A stretch of DNA of 64,000 nt from assembly GCA_963843755.1 (NCBI GenBank), contig CAWJLS010000009.1:164590-228589 (forward strand). Direction: 5' to 3'. The position numbers were made by a program, and so were the translations under genes. The stretch comes from CAWJLS01 sp963843755 (GTDB taxonomy: Bacteria > Acidobacteriota > Thermoanaerobaculia > Multivoradales > DATKCC01). Positions within the stretch are counted from its first letter, which is position 1. Each line of letters opens with the position of its first letter. Below the pieces are notes generated by a model. That model ran no database searches. It had not been told where the DNA came from and worked only from the letters and a program-made list of their open reading frames with translations. Below are positions 19,685-28,500 of this stretch, piece after piece.

Positions 19685-19869
19685 AGCGCCGCAAGCTCCT
19701 CAAGCACCTTCGATCCCACGGCTGCGATCTGCTCCGGGAGGGCGGGCGACATTCCTGGTGGCACAACCCGGCCCAGAATCGGCGCTCCGCGGTTCCTCGG
19801 CATACCGAAATCCACGACAACCTGGCCAGGAAGATCTGCAAGGATCTGGGCGTGGAGCCGCCGAAGTAG
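19681..19869 (+). CDS. hicA: HicA-family mRNA interferase toxin
   Basis: A 62-residue HicA/YcfA toxin with a dsRBD-like fold: KRRKLLKHLRSHGCDLLREGG, then the catalytic-type GRHSWWHNP (His at about 24 in the expected GxSH-like strand), and the RHTEIHDNLARKICKDLGV tail typical of the family. HicA cleaves mRNA in a translation-independent way and is neutralised by HicB. The start is GTG at 19681, inside the end of hicB. This is the only complete HicBA pair in the window. Confidence 0.85.
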   Translation: MKRRKLLKHLRSHGCDLLREGGRHSWWHNPAQNRRSAVPRHTEIHDNLARKICKDLGVEPPK

Positions 19870-19981
19870 AGATGTAAGCCTCAGCCACCCAGCGCGGCGC
19901 GCGCGATCGAGGACGCCTCCCCGTCGATCGCCACGAACCGGGCCGGGCCGACCGCCACCACCACCGACGGCGACCGGCGGC

Positions 19982-22900
19982 CTACCGGCTCTCAGGCGCC
20001 TCTCCCTCGACGATCGACCAGACGGTCCGGTAGGTCGCGCCCAGCTCACCGAGGGCCGCGCGCCAGGGGGCTTCGCCCAGGTCTCGGAGCTTCGCGCGGA
20101 CCTGGGAGAGCGGTGTCTCGCTGGTCAGGCCGACGGCCTTGGCCAGCGGGTCGGCGGCGGTCCGGGGTACGCCGACCAGCCGGAGAGAGAGGGCTTCGTC
20201 CGTGTTCACGCCGTAGTAGACGCGCGCCGGGAGGTTGCGGAGGCTCCGCTGCTCGCCTTCCGGCAGCTCGTCGAGCTCGTCCCGGAAGGTCAGCGTCTGG
20301 AGGGCTGCCAGGCCCCAGGAGGCGCTCTGGGTCAGGCGTCCGAAAAGACGCTGGCAGCACTTGGTCATCGAGGCCGTGACGTCCGGGCCCTGCTTCGTGG
20401 TCACTTCGAAGTACTCGGACGCGATCTCGGGAAGAGACCGGCCCTGGACCCAGTCGCAGACGATCCGCGCGAGGGTGTCGCCGCTTTGCGTCTGGTCAGG
20501 AATGACGTCCAACAGATTCTCGCGGAGCTCGGGTACCTGGAGCAGGATCCCCATCATCGTGCGCAGGTGGGGGCGTGGACCGGAGAAGAGGTCCGTCGTC
20601 CAGGCATCCCGGTCGATCCGACTCTCGGAGAGCCGCGAGAGAGTTCCCAAGACCGTTTCCATCGAGAACCCAGTGCTGTCGACCAAGGCAAGCGGTTTGC
20701 CGAACAGCCGCCCGCCGTAGCGTTGAACGCCGGTCACAAGTTGGGCGGCCATCGCAGGGTGGCTGCGGCGCAGCTCCTGGAAGCCGAGGGTGCCGCGGAG
20801 GACCTGCTCCACCTCGAGAGCGAACTGCTCGTGGTTCCCGATCTGGCGGTACGTGTGCGCCAGGTACTGGAGAAAAGACGACCACTCCGGCCGATACGAA
20901 AGGCTTTCGAGCGAGGTGAGCCGCCCAAGCTCGGACGCCTCTTGCACCATCGCAATCAGGGTCGAATTGAGCACGCCGACGTTCCGGCAGACGAACTCCC
21001 GAAGACGCTCGCTCTTCTCCTCCGTCCCTGCCGCAAGCGCCACGATACCCAGGTCCCCCTGATCGACCCGGCCGGCGCGGCCTGCCAGGTTCCAGAAGTC
21101 CTCGGCTGGCATGTCCTGCGAAAAGGGATACTGACGGGAGGGATACTGATGGGAGGCCATCACCACCCCGGACACGGGGAAGTTGACTCCCTGGGCGATC
21201 GTCGTCGTCGCGACCAGGACGTCGAGATCGCCCCGTTCCGTCAGCCACTCCACCAGGGCCCGCGCCTCGTCGGACAGCCCCGCGTGGTGCACACCGATCC
21301 CGTGGTCGAGGAGCTCGACCAGGGGGAACTCCTCACCCAGCTCGTGCCCCAGGAACCGCTTGGCGGTCTGAACCTCCGGTGAGCGCCGCGACCGCCGTGC
21401 GCTGGACTTGAAGCGCTCCGCGAGGGACCAGGTGTTCCGTGGGGTGTTCGCGAGCACGATGACGGTCCCGCGGTCACGAAGTTGCTCGGCGGTCGCCGCC
21501 GCGAGGGCACCCTGCGCCTTGGCCTGAGACCAGGACAGCCCGAGTGGACGGTCCTCCCGGAGCCTCAGCTCTTCGGGGATCGACAACGTGTCCTTCGAGG
21601 TCTGGACGGTCGAGAGCTTGACCCTGAAGCCTCCACGCCGCTCCGTCGTCTCCGGTTCCGCGATCGCGATCACGCGATCGTTGGGCGCCCAGTCCAGCGT
21701 CAATCCCACGTCTTTGTGGCTCTGCGGTGCCAGCCAGCGCGCGATCTGCTTCGCATTCTCGATGAAGGGCGTCAGAAGGAGGAACTGGGCGTGCCGGCAC
21801 TCGCGGTTGATCGTCGCCAAAAGGAGCTCGAGCTTGATGCCTCGGCCCGGGGTCGCCAGGTTGTGGGCCTCATCAACGACGCAGAGGGTCAGCGGCCGCT
21901 GGATCTTCTTCTCCCAACCGGCCCGGATCATCAGATCCAGCTTCTCCGGAGTAGTCACCAGCACACGGAACTGGCGAGTGCGGTCCTCGTCGGTGAGCAT
22001 CGCCGCCTCGATCCCATCGACATCGAGCGCCGGGCTGACGCTCTCGACCGCGATGTCCAGGGGTCGTAGATCACGCCGCAGGCGGACCATCGTCTGCTTG
22101 ACCAGCGCGCGCGTCGGCGCCAGGTAGGCGATCCAGCCGCGCTCGTCGTCGAACTGGTTGAGCGCCTGGAGCATGCGGAAGACGGCGATCAGGGTCTTGC
22201 CGCTCGACGTCGGCAGGCTGACGACCACCGAGCGATGGCTCGAGCCGAGCAGGCCCTCCTCGTGGAGGGTCCTCCTCTGCGGCGGAAGGACCTCGAAGAG
22301 CGGATGCTCCCGTGCGCGGGAAACGATGTCCTCGACGAACCGGGTGACGCGGCTGTTGACGGCGCGGGAGACGGTCCAGATGCTGTTGTCGACCAGTGTT
22401 CGCGCGGAGTGCGCCACGAGCCGGAGGAGGCCTTCGAGCTCGACAAGGTGCCCGCGGGCGCACGCTCCGATGGCGCGGTCGAACTGGGCTTCCAGTTGCT
22501 GGTGGATGTCGAAGCGGCCGTCCACACCGGTTCCCTGCCCCAGGAAGACGCTCAGGATTTCTGCCGCCCTGGAGAGGTGGTATTCGGCGATCAAGCGCCA
22601 CGCCGGCTGCTGCGTGCCGTCACCTTCGAGTCGCTCCAGGTACTGGGGCTCGCTCTGCCGTTGCGCTTCCCGAATGCGAAGGACGTTCTCCTGCACTTGG
22701 TCCAGATCGTCCCAACCCTGCTTTCGGATCAGTCGAAGCCACGTGTCCAGGGAGATCGACCAGACGCGGAGCCCCCAGTCCTCGGCCTCGAGCGGAAGGG
22801 CCGGGATGCCGATCTCCAGGAGAATCCGCCGGGCGTCCGCGCCGCGGTCACCCAAGATGGCAAGGCAACTGAGACGGAGAAGCCACGCACCAGTGCTGAC

Positions 22901-23185
22901 CGCGTCCCTGGGCAGCGGGACGGCGCGGAGCACCTGGAACGCATCGGCGCTCGCCCTGCGCAAGGGCTCGTCGTACTCCACCCGAGCCAATAGATCGAAG
23001 ACCGCGAGCTCCAGCTCATTGCCGACATCCTGCAGCTCCATCGGGTCGCCCAGATCCACCGGATCCACGTCCAGCGTAGCCACGAGGCGCCGTCGGCTGG
23101 CTTGCTCCCGGGCCCGCTCGAAGCGAGCCTCATCGAGGCTGTCGAGCACCCAGCTCAAGTCGTGCCCCCGAGCTCTTTGACCCAT
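19982..23185 (-). CDS. Ski2-like SF2 helicase (HamB-like)
   Basis: About 1067 residues. The first 300 residues are helical. The motor follows with Walker A in LPTSSGKTLIAV (about 323), DEAH in VVDEAHNLATPGRG (about 435), VHHAGLSDEARAL and VLVATTTIAQGVNFP in the second RecA lobe, and motif VI FWNLAGRAGRVDQG (about 700). This is the Ski2/Hel308-like layout. It overlaps the preceding nuclease gene: ATG at 23185 gives a 31-base overlap, and a TTG at 23158 shares bases with the TGA stop and could be the true start. A PD-(D/E)xK protein plus a Ski2-type helicase is the composition of the Hachiman anti-phage system, in which HamB surveys DNA and releases HamA. I infer a Hachiman-like system, with other nuclease-helicase pairs as the alternative. 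Confidence 0.8.
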   Translation of the reverse strand: MGQRARGHDLSWVLDSLDEARFERAREQASRRRLVATLDVDPVDLGDPMELQDVGNELELAVFDLLARVEYDEPLRRASADAFQVLRAVPLPRDAVSTGAWLLRLSCLAILGDRGADARRILLEIGIPALPLEAEDWGLRVWSISLDTWLRLIRKQGWDDLDQVQENVLRIREAQRQSEPQYLERLEGDGTQQPAWRLIAEYHLSRAAEILSVFLGQGTGVDGRFDIHQQLEAQFDRAIGACARGHLVELEGLLRLVAHSARTLVDNSIWTVSRAVNSRVTRFVEDIVSRAREHPLFEVLPPQRRTLHEEGLLGSSHRSVVVSLPTSSGKTLIAVFRMLQALNQFDDERGWIAYLAPTRALVKQTMVRLRRDLRPLDIAVESVSPALDVDGIEAAMLTDEDRTRQFRVLVTTPEKLDLMIRAGWEKKIQRPLTLCVVDEAHNLATPGRGIKLELLLATINRECRHAQFLLLTPFIENAKQIARWLAPQSHKDVGLTLDWAPNDRVIAIAEPETTERRGGFRVKLSTVQTSKDTLSIPEELRLREDRPLGLSWSQAKAQGALAAATAEQLRDRGTVIVLANTPRNTWSLAERFKSSARRSRRSPEVQTAKRFLGHELGEEFPLVELLDHGIGVHHAGLSDEARALVEWLTERGDLDVLVATTTIAQGVNFPVSGVVMASHQYPSRQYPFSQDMPAEDFWNLAGRAGRVDQGDLGIVALAAGTEEKSERLREFVCRNVGVLNSTLIAMVQEASELGRLTSLESLSYRPEWSSFLQYLAHTYRQIGNHEQFALEVEQVLRGTLGFQELRRSHPAMAAQLVTGVQRYGGRLFGKPLALVDSTGFSMETVLGTLSRLSESRIDRDAWTTDLFSGPRPHLRTMMGILLQVPELRENLLDVIPDQTQSGDTLARIVCDWVQGRSLPEIASEYFEVTTKQGPDVTASMTKCCQRLFGRLTQSASWGLAALQTLTFRDELDELPEGEQRSLRNLPARVYYGVNTDEALSLRLVGVPRTAADPLAKAVGLTSETPLSQVRAKLRDLGEAPWRAALGELGATYRTVWSIVEGEAPESR

Positions 23186-23958
23186 TCGTCCACGGGGATG
23201 GGCAGGTACCAGGCCAAGACTTCGACACGCGTAGGAGCCTCCAGTTGGACTCCGAGATGCCGCGCGCGACTCTCCACGTCCTTCTCGTTGCATGGAGTAT
23301 CGCGCAACAGGACGCCGGTGATGAGGACCTCCGCCCCATCGGATTCGAGGTACCTGGAGACTGCCTCCCGGTAGACAGCCTCCAGCTCCGGAGTGAGGCA
23401 CCGGAAGCGGAGCCACTTGAGCAGCGCATGCTGCTTGTCGAGCACCGTCGCATTGCTCTCGAGCTGCCAGGTCATCCCCCCGCTGCCGTACATCACCTGC
23501 GGTGGACTGCTGGAGTCCCGGGAGGTCTTCACCTCGCCGAAGAGAAGACAAGCGCCGGTCTCGTCACAGCAGAAACCAACGAGATCCGCTCCTGGAAGGC
23601 TAGCCCGTGGAGTCCGGCGGTCGCGGACCTGATTCCAGGGCCAGATGACCTCACGGCTCTGATCCTCGGCGAGCACGGTTTCGGCCAGCGCCTCACCGAC
23701 TTCCCAGGGTTCTGTCTCTGGAACAGCCGTCAAGAAGGCCTCCAGGAACTCCGTGTCGACACCGGTCGCTGCCAAGCCCCGTAGCTCCTCTTCGAAGCTC
23801 TCCGTCTCCTCCGCGTCGTGGAGGCGAGAGGCGACAGCCCCTCCGAGGAAACCACGAAACGCCTCCGCGTCCGGAACGGCATAGCCCTCCCAGATCGCGC
23901 ATCCCTCGGCTCCCTCGTACTCGAGCGTCGCGGGCAGGTTGGCCAGTCGGATCGGCAT
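23155..23958 (-). CDS. PD-(D/E)xK nuclease (HamA/DUF1837-like)
   Basis: A 267-residue protein with a convincing PD-(D/E)xK arrangement: a helix with WEVGEALAETVLAE (Glu89 or Glu93), Asp125 in GADLVGF, and Glu142/Lys144 in LLFGEVKTS, followed by a helix with DKQHALLKWLRFR. This spacing matches HamA-type (DUF1837) effector nucleases of Hachiman systems. Those are kept inactive by the helicase partner and degrade DNA when it is engaged. The N-terminus (about residues 1-85) is a separate strand-rich region. The gene is the first of a two-gene operon with the helicase and ends in a coupled stop/start. It is transcribed away from higA and the fragment of the cyclotransferase gene. Assignment to DUF1837 is by motif layout and context, not a search. 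Confidence 0.65.
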   Translation of the reverse strand: MPIRLANLPATLEYEGAEGCAIWEGYAVPDAEAFRGFLGGAVASRLHDAEETESFEEELRGLAATGVDTEFLEAFLTAVPETEPWEVGEALAETVLAEDQSREVIWPWNQVRDRRTPRASLPGADLVGFCCDETGACLLFGEVKTSRDSSSPPQVMYGSGGMTWQLESNATVLDKQHALLKWLRFRCLTPELEAVYREAVSRYLESDGAEVLITGVLLRDTPCNEKDVESRARHLGVQLEAPTRVEVLAWYLPIPVDEWVKELGGTT

Positions 23959-24055
23959 CGGGTGAAGACTCAGGGCTTGGAGATCGTACCGCGGCGAGGA
24001 TCTCTACGAACCTCCGATGGAGGAGGCCGCTGAACCCGCCGTTTTCGCTTGATCT

Positions 24056-24157
24056 CTACTGAGCGTACCAGAAAAGAACCGCCGGATCACCGCCCTCGCC
24101 AATCTCCCGAACCTTCATAAGAGTGCCATAGACGAAGAGGTGGCGGATGGTCCTCAC
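24056..24157 (-). pseudogene. 5' fragment of a GGCT-like gene
   Basis: A 33-codon frame from GTG 24157 reads RHLFVYGTLM and then departs into unrelated sequence ending at TAG. The first ten residues are those of the intact cyclotransferase at 19.3 kb. At the DNA level 24116-24150 matches 19254-19288 in 31 of 35 positions. The start codon overlaps the higA stop (GTGA). It is a truncated remnant: the rest of the domain, including its catalytic Glu, is missing. Confidence 0.65.
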
Positions 24158-24420
24158 GCGGTCGTGAGCGGCTTCACGTGTAGCGTGTCGAGCTTCTTCT
24201 CCGCCTGACAGAGGTCGTACTGGAGCTGCTGGGCGAGCCAGCTCTCGGCGGTGGTGCCGAAGGCCAGCGAGAGCCGGACAGCCATCTCGGGGCTGATGCC
24301 GGCACGGCCGTTGACGATCGCCGACAGGGTCTTGCGGCTGACGTTCAGGGCTTCGGCCGCTTGGGTGATGGTGTGGCCGAGGAGGTCGAGCGACCGGAGA
24401 CGCGGCCCCACGAAACCCAT
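24154..24420 (-). CDS. higA: HigA-family antitoxin (XRE), toxin gene absent
   Basis: An 88-residue helix-turn-helix antitoxin: LLGHTITQAAEALNVSRKTLSAIVNGRAGISPEMAVRLSLAFGTTAESWLAQQLQ is the standard HigA/VapI core. The usual N-terminal segment with HPGEVLREE is missing or altered (the protein starts MGFVGPRLRSLDLLGH). No HigB-type killer lies upstream, so it is a solitary antitoxin or regulator. It is translationally coupled to the remnant of a cyclotransferase gene downstream. The upstream region 24430-24480 is strikingly AT-rich and contains near-palindromes that fit HigA autorepression. Confidence 0.8.
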   Translation of the reverse strand: MGFVGPRLRSLDLLGHTITQAAEALNVSRKTLSAIVNGRAGISPEMAVRLSLAFGTTAESWLAQQLQYDLCQAEKKLDTLHVKPLTTA

Positions 24421-24435
24421 TGCACCGCACGAGGA

Positions 24436-24480
24436 CCTATATCACCTCATCGATATTATATTATCCTTTATGGAGATGAT
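24436..24480. promoter_or_regulatory. AT-rich divergent promoter/operator
   Basis: A roughly 45-base AT-rich island in a 70% GC setting. It contains GATATTATATTATC (24452-24465), palindromic except at one base pair, and ATATC/GATAT (24439-24443 and 24452-24456) as an inverted pair. On the minus strand it reads TATAAT-like, a good -10 element for higA. It could also serve the plus-strand gene at 24531. HigA is the natural candidate to bind here. Confidence 0.55.
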
Positions 24481-24530
24481 TACCGCCCTTCACCACCACC
24501 GCCATCCGACGCGCCACCCACGAGGAGACC

Positions 24531-25367
24531 ATGGGCCTGTTCGACACCGTCTACTGTGAATACCCCCTGCCTGAGCCGGCGGACCAGGCGCTTCGCTTCC
24601 AGACGAAGGAGTTCGAGTGCCTCTTCGACACCTACCTCATCACGGCAGAGGGTCGGCTGATCCGCAAGGCACGCGGGCTGGGGCAGGGCTTGACCCGGGA
24701 CGTGGAGTGGCCCTTCCACGGGGACCTGCGGATCTACACGTCCGAGCCTGACGGCGGGACCGAGACTCGTCGCTGGGTGGAGTATCGCGTTCGGTTCACC
24801 CACGGTCGCGTCGAGTGGATCCGGCCGTTCGACGAGGTCGAAGGGCGTGGCGGAGTGCCCGAGAGGGAGCCGCCCGAGGTCTTTGGCGGCGCGCTAGAGG
24901 GCAGGGAAACAACGGGTGACGAGTGTGCTTCTCCAGAGAGCGACCGCTCCGCCGAGGAAACACTTCTGGCCAACCTCCGGGCGCGGTCGGACGAGCTCGG
25001 ATCGCTCTTCGAGGCGGCGAGCGACCACTGGGGCTTCGAAGATCCCGTCTACCGCTTCTACCACCAGAGCTTCAAGGTGTTCTGGCTCCAGGAGACAACG
25101 CGCACGATCGTCACGACCCTCGAAAGCCTGGTCCCCGGCCGCTCGCTCCATCCCTGGTTCCTGGAGATCGTCGAGGCAGGCACCGGCAAGACCTTCACCC
25201 TCGAAGACAACGCGATCTGGCCCGCCGCGACCCGGCCGATTCTCGAAGCGTTCTTCCACGCCCGCTACTTCCTGGAGATGGCCGTCCGATACCGGGATCT
25301 GGAGGAGCCGCCCCTAACCCTGCCCAGCGGCTACGCCGCCCTGCTGACGCTGTACAGGCTGCGATGA
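24531..25367 (+). CDS. Unknown two-part protein in defence island
   Basis: A 278-residue soluble protein. The N-terminal 100 residues (MGLFDTVYCEYPLP, FQTKEFECLFDTYLIT, EGRLIRKA) look like a conserved small domain met in hypothetical proteins starting MGLFDTI. An acidic linker follows (about 100-145). The C-terminal half contains DHWGFEDPVYRFYHQSFKVFWLQ and AFFHARYFLEMAVRY, a helical domain also seen alone in hypothetical proteins. I recognise no catalytic motif, so it appears to be a fusion of two uncharacterised domains. It is divergent from higA across the AT-rich region and convergent with the SNF2 helicase gene. Confidence 0.7.
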   Translation: MGLFDTVYCEYPLPEPADQALRFQTKEFECLFDTYLITAEGRLIRKARGLGQGLTRDVEWPFHGDLRIYTSEPDGGTETRRWVEYRVRFTHGRVEWIRPFDEVEGRGGVPEREPPEVFGGALEGRETTGDECASPESDRSAEETLLANLRARSDELGSLFEAASDHWGFEDPVYRFYHQSFKVFWLQETTRTIVTTLESLVPGRSLHPWFLEIVEAGTGKTFTLEDNAIWPAATRPILEAFFHARYFLEMAVRYRDLEEPPLTLPSGYAALLTLYRLR

Positions 25368-25518
25368 GGTCGCGGCTGAGGGCCTGGGCCGGCCGCCCCG
25401 GCCGCCGATAATTGAAAAGCCTTGCCGCGCCGACGAGGACGAGGCTTGCCCGGAACACCCGAAGAAATAGAGGGTTCCCGCGAGCCGAGCGGACCAGTCC
25501 CCCCGAAGGCCGGCCGCC

Positions 25519-28500
25519 TCAGCCCTTCCCGCCCAGCGCCGCCCGGTCGAGGGTCTCCTCGATGCCCTGGAGGAGGGTTTCCCCCTTCCCCACCCACTCC
25601 TCCAGCGCCCCGTCCGGGGTGGTGTCTTCCAGGCCTTCCGAGCGCATCGCTTCGAGAAGACCGAGGAGCTTGATTCCGTCCGCGGTGAGCGGGCCGAAGC
25701 GCTCTTCGAGCGGCTCTCGGAGGTCGAGGGCGCTGTCGCCGTCGATCCCCGCGAGCCGGGCCAGGCCGAGGAGGCCTTCGGAGAGGGACGCGGTCAGGGG
25801 AGCCAGGGCCTCGGCAGCGAAGTCGTGGCCGGTCAGGAGGCGCGTCATGCGGAGCTTGCGCTGGGCCGCTGCCAGGCGGTCGCGGGCCTCGGCCAGGCGG
25901 CGCCGGCGTTGCTCTTCCCGGCGGTTGGAGGGGGCGGCCAGGGCCGGCGAGCGGACCAGGGGCTCGCTCCCGAGGCCGCCAGCGCCGTCCATGCCCGGGG
26001 CGAGCTGGAGCACGCCGGCGTCGGCCAGGCGGCGGACGGTCTCGTAGGTCGCCCGGTCGAGCAGCTCGAGCCGCGGTGCGCCCGGGCCGTCGCCGAAGCA
26101 GCGGCCGACCGCGGCTTCGATCTCTGCCTGGATCCCCGCTCCGCCCTCCGCCTCGTCCTCCGCCTTGGCTTCGCGGGCGCCCTCGCCGGCGGCCCCCTCC
26201 AGGCGATCGACGACCGCCAGCACCGTTTCGGGCTTCGCTGTCTCCTCCGGCCGGCCCTGGGATGAATCCGGACCTTCCTCCGGAGCCGGCCGCGAAAGCA
26301 GATCCCGCGGCAGCAGATCGAGCAGCAGCAGCCGCTCGCCGAGGAGCGCCGAGAGGTCCTGGCGCAGCCGCTCCGGCGCCGGAACCTCGGGGGCCGCCGC
26401 GGCCTCGCCGGCCGGCCTCTCGGCCGTCTCGGCCCTCCCGGCCAACCGCTCTTCCAGGATCTCCTCCAGCCGTTCCATGAACGCCGCCCGTCCGGAGGGC
26501 ATGGGCATCTCGTCGACGCCCTGGCCGTCCAGGACGTCGTCCGCCAGCGCCTGCTTGCCGGCCAGGAGCGTCTGCATCCGGTGCTCGATCGAGTGTTCGG
26601 TGACCAGGTGGATCACCTGGACCGAACGGGTCTGGTGCTTGCGCCATGCCCTGGCGATGCGCTGCTCGAGCCGGGCCGGGTTCCAGGGCAGGTCGAGATT
26701 GACCACGGCGCTCGCCACCTGGAGGTTGAGGCCGAGGCCGCCGGAGTCGGTCGAGAGGAAGAGGCGGCAGTCGGCGTCGTCCTTGAAACGCCGGATCTCG
26801 TCGCGGCGCTTGCCCTGTGGCACGGAGCCGGTGTGCCAGGCGAAGCCGACCTTCATCTCGATGGCGAGCTCGCGCACCAGCTCCAACATCCGTTCCCACT
26901 CGGAGAAGACGAGCACCTTCTGGCCGTCCTCGCCCAGCAGCTCCTCGAAGACCGCCTCGAGCTCTTCCAGCTTGGGGCAGATGCGGCACTCGGGGTCGAG
27001 GATGTACGGGGTGTCGCACACCATGCGCATACAGGCCAGGTTCATCTGGAGCTTCTCGAACTCCTCCCGGGTCAGGTGCCGGCGCTTGGCGATGGCGGCG
27101 AGCCGGGCCGCCCGCATCTCGTACTCCTCGTAGCGGAGCTGTTGCTCCTTGTGCATGGACACGTAGTAGGAGTTGACCGTGCGCCCGGGGAGCTGCCCTT
27201 CCACGTCGCCCTTGCGCCGCCGGAGCAGCACCGGCCGCAGGCGCCGGTGCATCTCGCTGAGGTTCTTGTAGCCCACCGGGCGGCCGCGCTCGTCCAGCTC
27301 GTGGAAGTCCCGGTTGAAGCGAAACAGGGGGCCGAAGACCCGCGGGTCGAGGAACTGGACGATGGAGTAGAGATCGTCGATGCGGTTCTCGAGCGGCGTG
27401 CCGGTGAGAACGAAGGCGTAGCGGCTCTCCAGGCGCTTGACCGCCTGCGCCGTCTTGGTGCGCCAGTTCTTGATCCGCTGGGCCTCGTCCAGGATGATGA
27501 CGTCGGGCGCCAGCAGGCGCTGGAGGTCCTCGCCGTCGGAGAGGATCTGCTCGTAGTTGGTGAGGTAGAAGAACGAGCGCTCCCGGTACTGGCGCAGGCG
27601 CTCCGCGCGGCGCCCCATCACCAGCAGCGACGGCAGGTCGGTGAACTTGGCGATCTGCTCTTCCCACTCGCCCTTGAGCGACACCGGGCTGACCACGAGC
27701 ACGCGCTCGATCCCCCGGAGGCGCCGGAGCAGCTCGCAGGCGGCGATCGCCTGGACCGTCTTGCCCAGGCCCATCTCATCGCCCAGCAGGGCGCGCTCGG
27801 CGAAGGCCAGGTGGAGCGCGCCTTCCTCCTGGTAGGAGTAGAGGCGGTGGCGCAGCAGGTCCAGGCTCCGTTTGCCCGCCGCGACGTCGGCTTCGAAGCG
27901 CTCCCGAGCGCTCTGGCGGGCCGCCCGGCGGGCCTCCTCCTCCGCCCAGGCGGGGAGCTCCGCCGACAGCCGCACGCGCTCCCGCACGCGCCGGGGCGCC
28001 GCCTCGAGCCGCCGGGCCAGGGCCGGGATGGCCGATTCCGGCGGGGCCAGGAGCGTGCCGTCCGTCCCGAAGAACGGGTCCAGGAGATCCTCGACCCGCT
28101 TCACCGGCCTCCCCGGCGGGCGGAGCACGCGGACCCGGGGCGGATCGGCGGCCCGGTCGAGGAAGATCTCCACCCGCCGGCGGCGGGCTGCGGGCCGGCC
28201 GGCCTCTCCGGTCCCTCCCGCCCCTCTGGACAGGTCCGGCGAGCCACTCTCGTCGCCAGCCCCGCCGCCGAATCCCTCCTCGGCCAGGCGGAGCAGCACC
28301 GCCTCCACGTGCTTGCAGGTGCCCAGGCCGTTGATCCGGTGGTCGGGGCAGCTACAGGTGTTCAGGTGCTCGTCGAGCGAGCGGATCTCCACCCGGTACT
28401 CCACCTGGTGATCCACTCGATCCTTCGGCCCCCCGTCGGGCTTCCCCGGCTCCCTGCCGCCCGAGCCCACGGCGAAGCTGGCGAAAGGGTGGTGGGTCGT

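Noticed and set aside
19884..19981. Short minus-strand reading ending ARFVAIDGEASSIARAALGG
   Set aside because: Looks like the tail of a gene but has no start. Too short to call, and possibly a chance frame between hicA and the helicase.
23102..23551. Extended N-terminus of the Ski2-like helicase
   Set aside because: The upstream codons overlap the nuclease gene and are low-complexity. The overlapping ATG/TTG starts are more credible.
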